A DNA stretch of 64,000 bases from Paludicola sp. MB14-C6 (GTDB lineage Bacteria; Bacillota; Clostridia; Oscillospirales; Ruminococcaceae). The first letter of the stretch is position 1. Each line of letters starts with the position of its first letter. Position numbers and translations under genes: made by a program. Positions 30,399-39,488 of this stretch are shown here, one piece after another. The notes under the pieces are model-generated. The model was not told where the DNA came from and made no database searches. It worked only from the letters and a program-made list of their open reading frames with translations. The stretch lies in assembly GCF_030908625.1 (NCBI RefSeq), contig NZ_CP133133.1:2046001-2110000 (forward strand). Direction: 5' to 3'.

Positions 30399-32027
30399 AT
30401 GTTTGCAAAAAAACGCACATTAACAATCGTAGTTGCAATGGCGCTTGCTGCATCAATGTTGTTATCATCTTGTACAAAAGTTGATAATGCTGCTAAATCT
30501 AAGTACCCTGGTACTTCAGAAAAAGGAACAGCAGTAATTAACCTTGGTGCTGAACCGCCTAAAATGTTTTCAGTAATTTCTACTGACACAGCTTCTGGTG
30601 TCGTGTTACTTCATCTGATGGATGGTCTTACTGTATTAGATAAAGAAGATAAACCACAACCAGGTGTTGCAAAAAAATGGAAAGTTTCTGATGATGGAAA
30701 AGTTTATACTTTTGAACTTCGTGATGACTATAAATGGACTAACGGAGAAAAAGTAACTGCAAATGACTTTAAATTTGCTTTCTTATCATTATTAGATCCA
30801 AAATTCGCTTCTGAATATGCTTACTTTGGTTATGTATTTAAAAACGGCGAAAAATTTTCTAAAGGTGAAGCAAAAGCAGAAGATGTTGGTGTAAAAGTTA
30901 TTGACGATTACAAACTAGAGCTAACTCTAGAAAATCCAACTCCTTATTTACCAGGTATGTTAGCTTATAAAGTTTTCTTACCAGTTAACAAAAAAGCTTA
31001 CGATACATATGGTGAGAAATATGCAACTGATGCAAAAAATATCGTTACAAATGGTGCATACAAATTAGAAAAATGGGAGCATGAAAACGAAATCGTCATA
31101 ACGAAAAATGCTGATTACCCAGATGCTAAAAAAGTTAAAATCGACAAAATCGTTATGAAAATGATTAAAGATTCCAATGCTGCTATGAACTCATTTAAAG
31201 GCAATGAAATCGATATGATCGGTTTAAATGGTGACCAACTTGCAATGTTAAATAAAGAAGGTCAACCTACTTACTCATATGATGATAACTCAAACTGGTA
31301 CTTTGAATTTAATATGAAGAGACCTGTTTTAGCTAATGCTAAAGTACGTCAAGCTTTAACAACTGCTATCGACAGCGAAAGTTTCGTTAAAAACGTATTA
31401 AAGAATTCATCTAAACCTGCTCGTCAATTCACACCTCCTGCAATTGCTGGTTACAAAAAGAGCTTCTACGAAGAAATCGGACCTCAATTCAAGAGCAATG
31501 ATATTGAAGGCGCTAAGAAGTTAATTGAAGAAGCTAAAAAAGAACTTGGAATGGACAAAATTTCATTTACTTTAATAGTTGATGATACTGATACTGCATC
31601 TAAACATGCTGCTTTCTTCCAAGAAACATGGAAAAAACTTGGCGTTGATGTAAAAATTCAAGCTGTTCCATTCAAGAGCAGACTAGAAAAAATGACTCAA
31701 AAAGACTTTGATGTTACTATGGCTGGATGGGGTCCTGACTATAATGACCCTATGACATTCTTAGATTTATTTGAAACTGGAAATGGTAACAACCATACTA
31801 GTTACACAAATAAAGCATATGATGAATTACTAGCTAAAGTTAGAAAAGAAACTGATAAAAAAGCACGTTTTGGCTATTTAGCTGAATTAGAGAAAATTTT
31901 AATGAAAGACATGCCAATCGGTCCTTACTACTTTAGAGCTCGTGACTATACAGTATCCGGTAAATTATCTGGTGTTGTTCGTACAGGTTTCCAAGATATT
32001 AACCTAAAATGGGCAGAAGTAAAATAG
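30399..32027 (+). CDS. oppA: Oligopeptide-binding lipoprotein (family 5 substrate-binding protein)
   Basis: This 542-aa extracellular solute-binding protein belongs to a peptide ABC importer. Residues 1-25 form a lipoprotein signal with lipobox LLSSC (Cys25). The mature part shows the SBP family 5 core: GLTVLDKEDKPQPGVAKKW, FELRDDYKWTNGEKVTANDF and NGAYKLEKWEHENEI, with a late MAGWGPDYNDPMTFLDLF, all usual in OppA/DppA. The cargo is presumably peptides, but related proteins also carry other substrates. It is first in oppABCDF and is separated from oppB by 191 bp of stem-loops, which would allow more binding protein than permease. Confidence 0.93.
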   Translation: MFAKKRTLTIVVAMALAASMLLSSCTKVDNAAKSKYPGTSEKGTAVINLGAEPPKMFSVISTDTASGVVLLHLMDGLTVLDKEDKPQPGVAKKWKVSDDGKVYTFELRDDYKWTNGEKVTANDFKFAFLSLLDPKFASEYAYFGYVFKNGEKFSKGEAKAEDVGVKVIDDYKLELTLENPTPYLPGMLAYKVFLPVNKKAYDTYGEKYATDAKNIVTNGAYKLEKWEHENEIVITKNADYPDAKKVKIDKIVMKMIKDSNAAMNSFKGNEIDMIGLNGDQLAMLNKEGQPTYSYDDNSNWYFEFNMKRPVLANAKVRQALTTAIDSESFVKNVLKNSSKPARQFTPPAIAGYKKSFYEEIGPQFKSNDIEGAKKLIEEAKKELGMDKISFTLIVDDTDTASKHAAFFQETWKKLGVDVKIQAVPFKSRLEKMTQKDFDVTMAGWGPDYNDPMTFLDLFETGNGNNHTSYTNKAYDELLAKVRKETDKKARFGYLAELEKILMKDMPIGPYYFRARDYTVSGKLSGVVRTGFQDINLKWAEVK

Positions 32028-32060
32028 GCTATCGTTCATTCTAATACAAGACATATACTC

Positions 32061-32089
32061 CGAGCCATATTACGTAATTGTATGGCTCG
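32061..32089 (+). terminator. Hairpin 1 between oppA and oppB
   Basis: CGAGCCATA and TATGGCTCG form a perfect 9-bp stem with an 11-nt loop starting 34 nt after the oppA stop. It is followed by a T/G-rich stretch, so partial termination is possible. Confidence 0.55.
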
Positions 32090-32098
32090 TAGTTGTGT

Positions 32099-32165
32099 TT
32101 TGATGCATTTAAGCTTACATATTTTGTTAGATGAATGCAATTGATGTAAACTTAAATGCATCAAA
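32099..32165 (+). repeat. Large stem-loop 2 between oppA and oppB
   Basis: Two 22-nt arms (32099-32120 and 32144-32165) pair with one mismatch around a 23-nt loop. No T-run follows. It may protect the oppA mRNA 3' end after processing. It ends 53 bp before oppB. Confidence 0.65.
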
Positions 32166-32218
32166 GTAATGTATGAAATTTGTTACTATAGATTTTTGAA
32201 AGAAAGGGGCAATTTTTT

Positions 32219-33172
32219 TTGGCAAGATTTTTATTAAAGAGAATTTGGTATTCTGTTTTAACATTATTTGTTTTAATAGTAATTACCTTTTTTATGATGC
32301 GTCTACTTCCTGGTACTCCATTCCTAGGCGAAAAGGCTTTGCCAGAAGCCACTAAAATTGCATTAATGCAAAAATACGGATTGGATCAACCGACAATCGT
32401 TCAATTTGGAAAGTATATGGGAAATGTATTAAAAGGTGATTTAGGTATTTCAATGCACTATAATCGTCCCGTTAATGATATTATTTTAAGCTCATTTCCA
32501 TATTCCTTTGACTTAGGTATTAGAGCGCTGATTTTTGCTATACTAATGGGTATTGGTTTGGGAATTTTGGCTGCTAATAAAAGGGGTACTGGATGGGATT
32601 CTGCTGCTATGATTATAGCAGTTATTGGTGTATCTATACCAAGCTTTATTGTTGGTGCATTGTTACAATTCGGTTTATCTTTGAAGTTGAATCAATTTAT
32701 TCAAATGTTTTCACCAGGTGTTCAGTTGTTCCCGACATTAGGTTGGAGCTCTGAAATGCATAAGGTTCTTCCTGCATTTGCTTTAAGCTTTGGCTCTTTA
32801 GCTACTATTTCACGTTTAATGCGTACTAGTATGCTTGATGTTTTAGGTCAAGACTATATTAAAACAGCAAAGGCAAAAGGTTTAAGCAGAGGAAAAATTA
32901 TTTGGAAACATGCTGTTCGTAATGCAATCATGCCTGTAATCACAGTTTTAGGACCAATTACAGCAGCTGTATTAACCGGTGCATTCGTTGTTGAACAAAT
33001 CTTCAACATTCCTGGAATGGGTAAATTCTTTGTTTTGAGTATTCAAGTTCAAGACTATACAATGATATCAGGAACAACTATTTTCTATGGCGCATTTTTA
33101 ATCTTAGCCAATTTAATTGTTGACCTTGTATATGGATTTATTGATCCACGTGTAAAATTAGGAAAGGAGTAG
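32219..33172 (+). CDS. oppB: Peptide ABC transporter permease OppB
   Basis: This 317-aa inner-membrane permease has six transmembrane segments. The start MARFLLKRIWYSVLTLFVLIVITFFMMRLLPGTP is a standard OppB/DppB opening (read as positions 1-34), and the cytoplasmic EAA-type loop with DYIKTAKAKGLSRGKIIWKHAVRN (near residue 215) contacts the ATPases. Translation begins at TTG 32219, 9 nt after AAAGGGG; no ATG lies nearby in frame. It pairs with OppC four bases downstream. Confidence 0.95.
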   Translation: MARFLLKRIWYSVLTLFVLIVITFFMMRLLPGTPFLGEKALPEATKIALMQKYGLDQPTIVQFGKYMGNVLKGDLGISMHYNRPVNDIILSSFPYSFDLGIRALIFAILMGIGLGILAANKRGTGWDSAAMIIAVIGVSIPSFIVGALLQFGLSLKLNQFIQMFSPGVQLFPTLGWSSEMHKVLPAFALSFGSLATISRLMRTSMLDVLGQDYIKTAKAKGLSRGKIIWKHAVRNAIMPVITVLGPITAAVLTGAFVVEQIFNIPGMGKFFVLSIQVQDYTMISGTTIFYGAFLILANLIVDLVYGFIDPRVKLGKE

Positions 33173-33176
33173 TACA

Positions 33177-34154
33177 ATGAGTAAAGAAAAAGATAATGTG
33201 ATTGAAGAAGTTCTAGATGATGTACAAATTACAGAAGCATCATTTGAACTAGTTGGCAAAGATGCAAAAAACAGTGAAGCAATTGTACGCCCTTCCTTGA
33301 GCTATTGGAAAGATGCTATGCGTCGTTTAGTAAAAAATAAGGTAGCAGTTGTTTGTGCAATTTTCCTTGCTTTCATAATTTTGATGGCTATTATTGTACC
33401 TATGGTATCTCCATATACTATTTCTGACATACATATCGAGCATACTGATAAGGGAATGTTCTATACCGCTGAAGATGGCCATATGCATATATTCGGAACA
33501 GACTCTTTAGGACGTGACATTTTCGTTCGTATTTGGAGCGGTGCTCGTGTATCTATGTTTATTGCATTTACAGCAGTATTTATTAACTTTATCATAGGTA
33601 TCATTTATGGTGGTATCTCTGGTTATGTAGGCGGTCGTGTTGATAATATCATGATGCGTATCATTGAAATTATCAATGGTATCCCTTACTTAATGATTGT
33701 TATATTGCTGATGATGGTAATGGAAGCAGGTATCGGTACGATTATCATAGCATACGCTGCGGTTGGTTGGACCGGAATGGCACGTTTGGTTCGTGGTCAA
33801 GTAATGACATTAAAAGAACAAGAATTCGTAGTTGCTGCTAAATCTTTGGGTGCAAAACCTTCTCGAATTTTAGCAAAACATCTATTACCAAACACATTGA
33901 GTGTTGTTATAGTAAATATTACATTGGCAATTCCATCTGCTATCTTTACAGAGGCATTCTTAAGCTTTATTGGTTTGGGCGTTCCTATTCCAAACGCAAG
34001 CTGGGGTACTCTTGCAAATGACGGTGTAGCTGTATTCCAACAACATCCTCATATGCTATTTATCCCTGCATTCTTTATTAGCTTAACAATGTTATCCTTT
34101 AACTTATTAGGTGACGCACTTCGTGACGTATTTGACCCAAGGTTAAGAAAGTAG
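33177..34154 (+). CDS. oppC: Peptide ABC transporter permease OppC
   Basis: This 325-aa permease has a longer N-terminal cytoplasmic part (about 45 residues, acidic), then SYWKDAMRRLVKNKVAVV before TM1 and FGTDSLGRDIFVRIWSGAR, the OppC/DppC hallmark before TM2. The EAA loop includes EQEFVVAAKSLGAKPSRI. The ending GDALRDVFDPRLRK is also diagnostic. It forms a heterodimeric channel with OppB. Only 4 bp separate it from oppB, and GGAG in the oppB end serves as its ribosome site. Confidence 0.95.
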   Translation: MSKEKDNVIEEVLDDVQITEASFELVGKDAKNSEAIVRPSLSYWKDAMRRLVKNKVAVVCAIFLAFIILMAIIVPMVSPYTISDIHIEHTDKGMFYTAEDGHMHIFGTDSLGRDIFVRIWSGARVSMFIAFTAVFINFIIGIIYGGISGYVGGRVDNIMMRIIEIINGIPYLMIVILLMMVMEAGIGTIIIAYAAVGWTGMARLVRGQVMTLKEQEFVVAAKSLGAKPSRILAKHLLPNTLSVVIVNITLAIPSAIFTEAFLSFIGLGVPIPNASWGTLANDGVAVFQQHPHMLFIPAFFISLTMLSFNLLGDALRDVFDPRLRK

Positions 34155-34163
34155 GTGTAAGAA

Positions 34164-35180
34164 ATGAATGAAAATGTTTTAGAAATAAATAATTTAAAAG
34201 TTTCGTTTGACACTTATGCCGGTGAAGTGCAAGCTGTTCGTGGCGTTACTTTTAATGTAGCTAATGGTGAAGTATTAGCTATCGTTGGTGAATCAGGTTG
34301 TGGAAAAAGTGTAACGGCGCAAACAATTATGAAGCTGAATCCAATGCCACCAGCAAGAATTAAAGACGGCTCTGTTATTCTAGACGGAAAAGATATTGTT
34401 GCAGCTTCTGAAAAAGAAATGCAAAATATCCGTGGTACTGTTGTAAGTATGATTTTCCAAGACCCAATGACTAGTTTAAACCCAACTATGACAGTTGGTA
34501 AACAATTAACAGAAGCAATAGTGAAGCATCAAAAAATTTCTAAAGAAGAAGCTAGAAAAGAAGCTGTAAGATTATTGAAATTAGTTCAAATTCCAAATCC
34601 GGAACAAAGAGCAAAACAATATCCTCATGAATTTTCAGGAGGAATGCGTCAAAGAGTTATGATTGCTATGGCATTGTCTTGTAATCCAAAGTTATTGATT
34701 GCGGATGAACCAACAACTGCTCTTGACGTTACCATTCAAGCTCAAATTATGGATTTGATGGCTGATTTGAAAAAAGAGCTTGGCACATCCATTATTTTGA
34801 TTACTCATGACCTTGGCGTTGTTGCAAATCTTGCTGACAATGTTGCAGTTATGTATGCCGGTAAAATTGTTGAAAAAGGTGCTGTAGATGATATTTTCTA
34901 CAATCCATCTCATCCATATACAACTGGCTTACTAGATTCACTTCCTCGTGTAGATAGTGATAGATCAAAACAACTTCTTGCAATTGATGGCACACCACCT
35001 GACTTATTTGCTCCACCTGTTGGCTGCGAATTTGCAGACAGATGTAAGTATTGTATGAATATCTGTAAAGAGCACGTTCCTCCATTATATGAAGTAAGTC
35101 CAAATCATTTTTCAGCATGTTGGATGTTACATCCGGAATGTGATAAAAAACTAAACAGAGGAGGTGCTGTTAATGGCTAA
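34164..35180 (+). CDS. oppD: Peptide ABC transporter ATP-binding protein OppD
   Basis: This 338-aa ABC ATPase shows Walker [13 protein letters not shown] (about residue 42), Q-loop QDPMTSLNPTMTVGKQL, signature FSGGMRQRVMIAMALS, Walker B LLIADEPTTALDV and the H-loop in LITHDLGV. The C-terminal oligopeptide-transporter domain has GCEFADRCKYCMNICKEHVPPL, a four-Cys motif that in OppD/F proteins can bind an Fe-S cluster. It overlaps the oppF start by 8 nt. Confidence 0.96.
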   Translation: MNENVLEINNLKVSFDTYAGEVQAVRGVTFNVANGEVLAIVGESGCGKSVTAQTIMKLNPMPPARIKDGSVILDGKDIVAASEKEMQNIRGTVVSMIFQDPMTSLNPTMTVGKQLTEAIVKHQKISKEEARKEAVRLLKLVQIPNPEQRAKQYPHEFSGGMRQRVMIAMALSCNPKLLIADEPTTALDVTIQAQIMDLMADLKKELGTSIILITHDLGVVANLADNVAVMYAGKIVEKGAVDDIFYNPSHPYTTGLLDSLPRVDSDRSKQLLAIDGTPPDLFAPPVGCEFADRCKYCMNICKEHVPPLYEVSPNHFSACWMLHPECDKKLNRGGAVNG

Positions 35181-36150
35181 TGAACAACAAGTATTAGTTG
35201 AAGTAAAAGATTTGAAAAAACATTTCCATGTTGGACATAATCAAGTTTTAAAAGCTGTAGATGGCGTCTCTTTTACAATCAAAAAAGGCGAAACGCTTGG
35301 CTTAGTTGGTGAATCCGGTTGTGGTAAATCAACTCTAGGTCGTGTTTTAATGGGTATTTATCCAAAAACAGCCGGTGAATTGATTTATGATGGAAAATCA
35401 TTAAATATTAAAAAAACATCTCATAGATACCACTACGCAAAGAAAGCTCAAATTATATTCCAAGATCCATACGCTTCTTTAAATCCTCGTATGACAGTTG
35501 GCTCTATCATCAGCGAAGGTATGGAAATTCATAAAATGTACGATGCGGAAAAACGTCAAGAGAGAGTTTATGAGCTTCTTGAGACAGTTGGACTAAATCG
35601 TGAACATGCAAGCCGTTTTCCACATGAGTTCTCAGGTGGTCAAAGACAAAGAATTGGTATTGCAAGAGCTCTTGCAATTGAGCCTGAATTTATCGTATGT
35701 GATGAGCCAATTTCTGCACTTGATGTATCTATTCAAGCACAAGTTATCAACTTATTGAAAGACTTACAAAAAGAATTAGGCTTAACTTATCTTTTCATTG
35801 CGCATGACTTAAATATTGTTAAATATATTAGTGATAGAATTGCTGTAATGTACTTAGGTAACATCGTTGAGATTGCAAGCAGTGACATCATTTATCATCA
35901 TACATTACACCCATATTCCAAAGCTTTGTTGTCATCTGTTCCTATTCCTGACCCAGATGCTGAAGCGCAAAAACAGCGTGTTGTTTTACAAGGTGATGTA
36001 CCTAGCCCAATTAACACTCCTGTTGGATGTAATTTTGCTGGTCGTTGTCCAAATGCATGTGATATTTGTCGTAAGGAACGTCCTCCACTAATCGAAGTAG
36101 AACCAGGACATATGGTTGCTTGCCATTTGGTGAAACCAGAACAAAAATAA
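35173..36150 (+). CDS. oppF: Peptide ABC transporter ATP-binding protein OppF
   Basis: This 325-aa second ATPase pairs with OppD. Walker A is [19 protein letters not shown], followed by [17 protein letters not shown], signature [16 protein letters not shown] and Walker [20 protein letters not shown], with a C-terminal [25 protein letters not shown]ys motif. ATG at 35173 is favoured by GAGGAGG 8 nt upstream, over the GTG at 35164. Its last codons, reading [11 protein letters not shown], are copied twice in the intergenic DNA downstream, each copy ending in its own stop codon. Confidence 0.96.
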   Translation: MANEQQVLVEVKDLKKHFHVGHNQVLKAVDGVSFTIKKGETLGLVGESGCGKSTLGRVLMGIYPKTAGELIYDGKSLNIKKTSHRYHYAKKAQIIFQDPYASLNPRMTVGSIISEGMEIHKMYDAEKRQERVYELLETVGLNREHASRFPHEFSGGQRQRIGIARALAIEPEFIVCDEPISALDVSIQAQVINLLKDLQKELGLTYLFIAHDLNIVKYISDRIAVMYLGNIVEIASSDIIYHHTLHPYSKALLSSVPIPDPDAEAQKQRVVLQGDVPSPINTPVGCNFAGRCPNACDICRKERPPLIEVEPGHMVACHLVKPEQK

Positions 36151-36164
36151 GTTAGAATACATTC

Positions 36165-36243
36165 AACTATATAAAGTGACGTGAGCAACCATATGTCCTA
36201 CATATCGGTTGCTTGCCATTTGGTGAAACCGGAACAAAAATAA
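36165..36243 (+). repeat. Duplicated oppF 3' end, copy 1
   Basis: This 79-bp unit ends with a near-exact copy of the last oppF codons through the TAA. Its first half (GTGAGCAACCATATGTCC, 36181-36198) is a near-perfect reverse complement of coding sequence just before the oppF end, so each unit folds into a hairpin. It matches the second unit at 75 of 79 positions. Confidence 0.9.
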
Positions 36244-36258
36244 ACTATAATTATAATA

Positions 36259-36337
36259 AACTATATAAATTGACGTGAGCAACCATATGTCCTACATATC
36301 GGTTGCTTGTCATTTGGTAAAACCAGAACAAAAATAA
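36259..36337 (+). repeat. Duplicated oppF 3' end, copy 2
   Basis: This is the second 79-bp unit, 94 bp after the first, with the same hairpin and the same pseudo-C-terminus plus stop codon. The units are not preceded by ribosome sites and are not themselves genes. Confidence 0.9.
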
Positions 36338-36357
36338 GTATTGTTTATAATATAAAG

Positions 36358-36404
36358 TATGAAAGGTATTTGCTTATATTAAGTGAATACCTTTCATATT
36401 TTTG
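36358..36404 (+). terminator. Terminator of the opp operon
   Basis: A 13-bp stem (36358-36370 with 36386-36398), a 15-nt loop and a T5 run following the two hairpin repeats. Confidence 0.88.
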
Positions 36405-36528
36405 TTACAAAATGAAAGAATAATAAAATAATCAGTAGTGATAAATAAATTTACATAATATACATTTACTTTTCAAAGCTTTATTGGTAGAATAACACTA
36501 CACTGATATATGTGGTACTAATTTTATT

Positions 36529-36537
36529 TGCTATAAT
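36529..36537 (+). promoter_or_regulatory. Extended -10 promoter for degV
   Basis: TGCTATAAT at 36529-36537 gives a perfect TATAAT with TG one base upstream. No convincing -35 box is seen. Confidence 0.5.
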
Positions 36538-36587
36538 TAAGCTTATATGAATTAAATTAGTATAAAGTGGATATATAGAGAGGACTT

Positions 36588-37430
36588 ATGGTGAAATGGA
36601 TGGATTATAGAATTATTGCGGATAGTTGTTGCGAATTTACATCTGAGTTGAAAGAAGAAGTAGAATGCAAAAGTGTTCCACTAAAAATGACACTTGGAAA
36701 TGATACTTATGTAGATGATGAAAACTTGGATGTGAATCATTTTCTAAAAACGATGAATCATTACAAAGGAAGAGCAATGTCTGCCTGTCCATCTCCACAA
36801 GAATATTATAATGAATATGCAAGCGACAAACCCAATTATGTCGTAACTTTGTCGTCTCAATTATCAGGCTCTTATTCAAGCGCTATGGTGGCAAAAATGT
36901 TAGCAGAGGAAGACGATAAAGAAGTTGAAGTTTTTGATTCTAAAAGCGCATCTGCGGGTGAATTGTTGGTAAGCTTAAAAATAAAAGAATGCATGGATAA
37001 CGGTTTAAGTAAAAACGAACTCATTACAAAGACTCAGGAGTTTATAAAAGGAATGAAGACTTTTTTTGTTCTTGAGAATTTAGATAATCTGATGAAAAAT
37101 GGACGAATGAGCTTAATTGCAGCAAAAATTGCAACAGTGATGCATATAAGAGCTATATTAGGCTCTGACGGTGAAGGTAATATTGCATTTTTTGATAAGG
37201 CTAGAGGTACATCAAACGCAATTCAACGTTTAGTTGATATGATTGGCGAACAATGCAAAGATACAGCGAATAAAGTATTAGCTATTTCCCATTGCAACAA
37301 TGAAACGCAAGCTCTAAGAGTGAAAAAACTAGCACAAGAAAAATATTCTTTCAAGGATATTTTAATTGTTAAAACCAGAGGATTAAGTAGCATGTATGCA
37401 AATCAAGGCGGAGTAATTATTGCATTTTAA
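36588..37430 (+). CDS. DegV-family fatty-acid-binding protein
   Basis: This 280-aa DegV/FakB-type protein has an N-terminal YRIIADSCCEFTSEL (strand and phosphate loop), the central VVTLSSQLSGSYSSA (lipid-binding Ser/Thr) and NLDNLMKNGRMSLIAAKIAT. FakB proteins present fatty acids to the FakA kinase; no fakA is adjacent. The start could be ATG 36588 or GTG 36591, because AGAGAGGA ends only 3 nt before the former. It is a single gene with its own promoter and terminator, followed by an acyl-CoA thioesterase gene. Confidence 0.9.
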   Translation: MVKWMDYRIIADSCCEFTSELKEEVECKSVPLKMTLGNDTYVDDENLDVNHFLKTMNHYKGRAMSACPSPQEYYNEYASDKPNYVVTLSSQLSGSYSSAMVAKMLAEEDDKEVEVFDSKSASAGELLVSLKIKECMDNGLSKNELITKTQEFIKGMKTFFVLENLDNLMKNGRMSLIAAKIATVMHIRAILGSDGEGNIAFFDKARGTSNAIQRLVDMIGEQCKDTANKVLAISHCNNETQALRVKKLAQEKYSFKDILIVKTRGLSSMYANQGGVIIAF

Positions 37431-37436
37431 TATAAG

Positions 37437-37469
37437 AACAATCCATTCATGTGAATTGGATTGTTTTTT
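37437..37469 (+). terminator. Terminator after degV
   Basis: The stem AACAATCCA / TTGGATTGTT is extended by a TTCA/TGAA pair with a one-base bulge, and is followed by a T6 run. Confidence 0.85.
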
Positions 37470-37515
37470 ACTTGTCATTTAGAATATAACGATGCAATGA
37501 AAAAGGAGTAGGATT

Positions 37516-37983
37516 ATGCAACAATTAAATGCAAAAACGGTATCACAATCTGCAACACAGCAAATTCAAATATTGATGCCTGAACATATTAATGGATATG
37601 ATAGATTATTTGGCGGACGTCTTATGGAGTGGATAGACGTTGTTGCTGCTGTAGTAGCACGTAGACATTCTGGCTGCAATGTAACAACGGCAGCGGTAGG
37701 CCATTTGGAGTTTAAAGCTCCTGCGTATGTGAATAGCACCATTGTTTTAAAAGGCCAAATGACTTATGTAGGAAGGTCTTCTATGGAAGTTAGAGTAGAT
37801 ACGTTTGTAGAAGAGCTAAGTGGTAACCATATTCTTATTAATCGTGCATATTTGGTTTTAGTCGCTTTAGATGAAGACGACAAACCAACGATGGTGCCAA
37901 GATTAATATTAGAAACAGAAGAAGAAAAAAGTGAATGGGAAGCTGCAAAACTGCGTAGCCAATTCTATAAGCAACAAAAATAA
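37516..37983 (+). CDS. Acyl-CoA thioesterase, hot-dog fold (YkhA/YciA type)
   Basis: This 155-aa cytosolic hot-dog protein hydrolyses acyl-CoA to free acid and CoA. Residues 18-36 (IQILMPEHINGYDRLFGGR) contain the conserved Asn and the GGRLMEWID segment with the catalytic Asp. VGHLEFKAPAYVNSTIVL and YVGRSSMEVRVDTFVE follow in the usual order. The single-domain length fits a hexamer-forming type. Its substrate is unknown. It has a good AAAAGGAG ribosome site and stands between two terminators. Confidence 0.9.
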   Translation: MQQLNAKTVSQSATQQIQILMPEHINGYDRLFGGRLMEWIDVVAAVVARRHSGCNVTTAAVGHLEFKAPAYVNSTIVLKGQMTYVGRSSMEVRVDTFVEELSGNHILINRAYLVLVALDEDDKPTMVPRLILETEEEKSEWEAAKLRSQFYKQQK

Positions 37984-38002
37984 CGGATACCATAAATAAT
38001 AG

Positions 38003-38033
38003 TAAGCGTAGGAAGATATACTTCCTACGCTTA
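38003..38033 (+). terminator. Hairpin terminator after the thioesterase gene
   Basis: The 13-bp perfect stem TAAGCGTAGGAAG has a 5-nt loop and a modest T-rich tail. Confidence 0.75.
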
Positions 38034-38042
38034 TTTCATATG

Positions 38043-38100
38043 TTGAAAAATGAAGTGAATTATGATAAACTATAGTAATGTTATTTTACCAAATGGTAAA
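38043..38100 (+). promoter_or_regulatory. Promoter with operator-like palindrome before the MFS gene
   Basis: TTGAAA (38043-38048) and TAAACT (38066-38071) are separated by 17 bp. The palindrome TTTACCAAATGGTAAA (38085-38100) lies just downstream of the predicted start, where a repressor could block transcription. The start codon is 110 bp further on. Confidence 0.4.
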
Positions 38101-38210
38101 CAGTAATTTTTTTATTACAAATTATAGTTATTGATTTTGAGAATTAAATAAATCAAAGCTTTCCCCCAAATAAAGGATTGTTTTAATTTGAATTAACGTA
38201 AGGAGCTCAT

Positions 38211-39395
38211 ATGACAACATTACTTGTAATTATATATCTTTCATTTATTAGCTTAGGATTACCCGATTCACTACTTGGAAGTGCGTGGCCGATTATACAA
38301 AAGGATTTAGCAACAACGTTTAGTATTGCAGGCTACATTTCTATGACCACGTGTGCCGGAACGGTAATTTCAAGCTTAATCAGTAATAGAATGGTTTTAA
38401 AGTTTGGTACAGGCAAGGTCACTTTTGTTAGTGTTGTGATGACAGGTCTTGCTTTATTAGGCTGTACATTTGCACCAAACGTTTTATTTCTATTTGCAAT
38501 GGCTTTGCCACTTGGCCTAGGCGCAGGAAGCGTTGATGCTGCACTTAATAATTTTGTAGCACTACACTATGAATCAAAGCATATGAGTTGGTTACACTGC
38601 TTTTGGGGTATCGGTGCAACCGCGGGTCCTGCAATTATGTCTATTTTCTTATTGAGTCAAGGCGGTTGGAGAAAAGGTTATTTAACGATTGCAATTCTTC
38701 AGCTTTCCCTAGCTTTATTGCTGTTTTTTACTTTACCTCTTTGGAATAGAAGTACTAATCGAACCAGCATTATAGATGCAGTACAACAAAAACCTATAAG
38801 TAATCGAGAAGCAATGAAAATACCATATGTAAAGTTGGCACTCGTATCTTTTATCTTTTTCTGTGCGACTGAATTAACAACAGGACTTTGGAGTAGTAGT
38901 TATTTGGTTTCGGTAAAACAAGTATCGCCAGCTATTGCGGCACGATGGGCGGCGTATTTTTATGCCGGAATTACGGGAGGTAGATTTATATCCGGGTTCC
39001 TTTCTATAAAAGTGAAAAGTCCGACTTTAATACGTATTGGACAGTTAATTTGTGTTATAGGTGCTATTACGCTGATGCTTCCATTGCCTGCTTATTTTTC
39101 AATGATAGGAATCATCCTTCTTGGGCTAGGAACATCACCGATATATCCATCTATGCTGCACGAAACTCCTAATAGGTTTGGAGCAGAAAACTCTGGTGCA
39201 ATTATGGGATTGCAAATGGCGTTCGCATATATTGGTAGTACGTTTGCTCCACCGTTAATGGGTGCAATCGCGTCAATAACTACTATAAAAATTTTCCCAT
39301 ATTTTCTGTTATTGTGTGTGTTAACAATGCTGATTACATCTGAAATATTACAGAAAAAAATAGTAAGTAAAAATCGAGTAAATATAATTGAATGA
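38211..39395 (+). CDS. Major facilitator superfamily transporter
   Basis: This 394-aa protein has 12 predicted helices. It opens directly in TM1 (LLVIIYLSFISLGLPDS); the loop-2 region SNRMVLKFGTGKV corresponds to the MFS motif A position. TM4-5 holds LPLGLGAGSVDAALNNFVALHY, and GLGTSPIYPSMLHETPNRFG is in the C-terminal half. The pattern resembles the FucP/sugar-type MFS subgroup, but the substrate cannot be named. The ribosome site TAAGGAG is good. It converges on the minus-strand GGDEF gene with a shared hairpin between. Confidence 0.87.
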   Translation: MTTLLVIIYLSFISLGLPDSLLGSAWPIIQKDLATTFSIAGYISMTTCAGTVISSLISNRMVLKFGTGKVTFVSVVMTGLALLGCTFAPNVLFLFAMALPLGLGAGSVDAALNNFVALHYESKHMSWLHCFWGIGATAGPAIMSIFLLSQGGWRKGYLTIAILQLSLALLLFFTLPLWNRSTNRTSIIDAVQQKPISNREAMKIPYVKLALVSFIFFCATELTTGLWSSSYLVSVKQVSPAIAARWAAYFYAGITGGRFISGFLSIKVKSPTLIRIGQLICVIGAITLMLPLPAYFSMIGIILLGLGTSPIYPSMLHETPNRFGAENSGAIMGLQMAFAYIGSTFAPPLMGAIASITTIKIFPYFLLLCVLTMLITSEILQKKIVSKNRVNIIE

Positions 39396-39430
39396 AAATA
39401 ACGAAGAGCTATAAGTATGATAACGATAGA

Positions 39431-39466
39431 CAAAGGAGAGGTGCAATGATAAGCACCTCTCCTTTG
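39431..39466 (+). terminator. Shared hairpin between convergent genes
   Basis: The 14-bp perfect stem CAAAGGAGAGGTGC with an 8-nt loop lies in the 93-bp gap between the MFS gene (plus) and the GGDEF gene (minus), and likely ends both transcripts. Neither side has a strong T-run. Confidence 0.7.
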
Positions 39467-39488
39467 CCTTATAATGTTTGTGTAGAAA

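Noticed and set aside
36151..36337. CRISPR-like array behind oppF
   Set aside because: Only two units exist, the repeat is 79 bp and derives from the oppF end, and there are no spacers of regular length or cas genes.
36194..36337. Extra short genes encoding [11 protein letters not shown]
   Set aside because: The copies have no start codon with a ribosome site and are only duplicated gene-end fragments.
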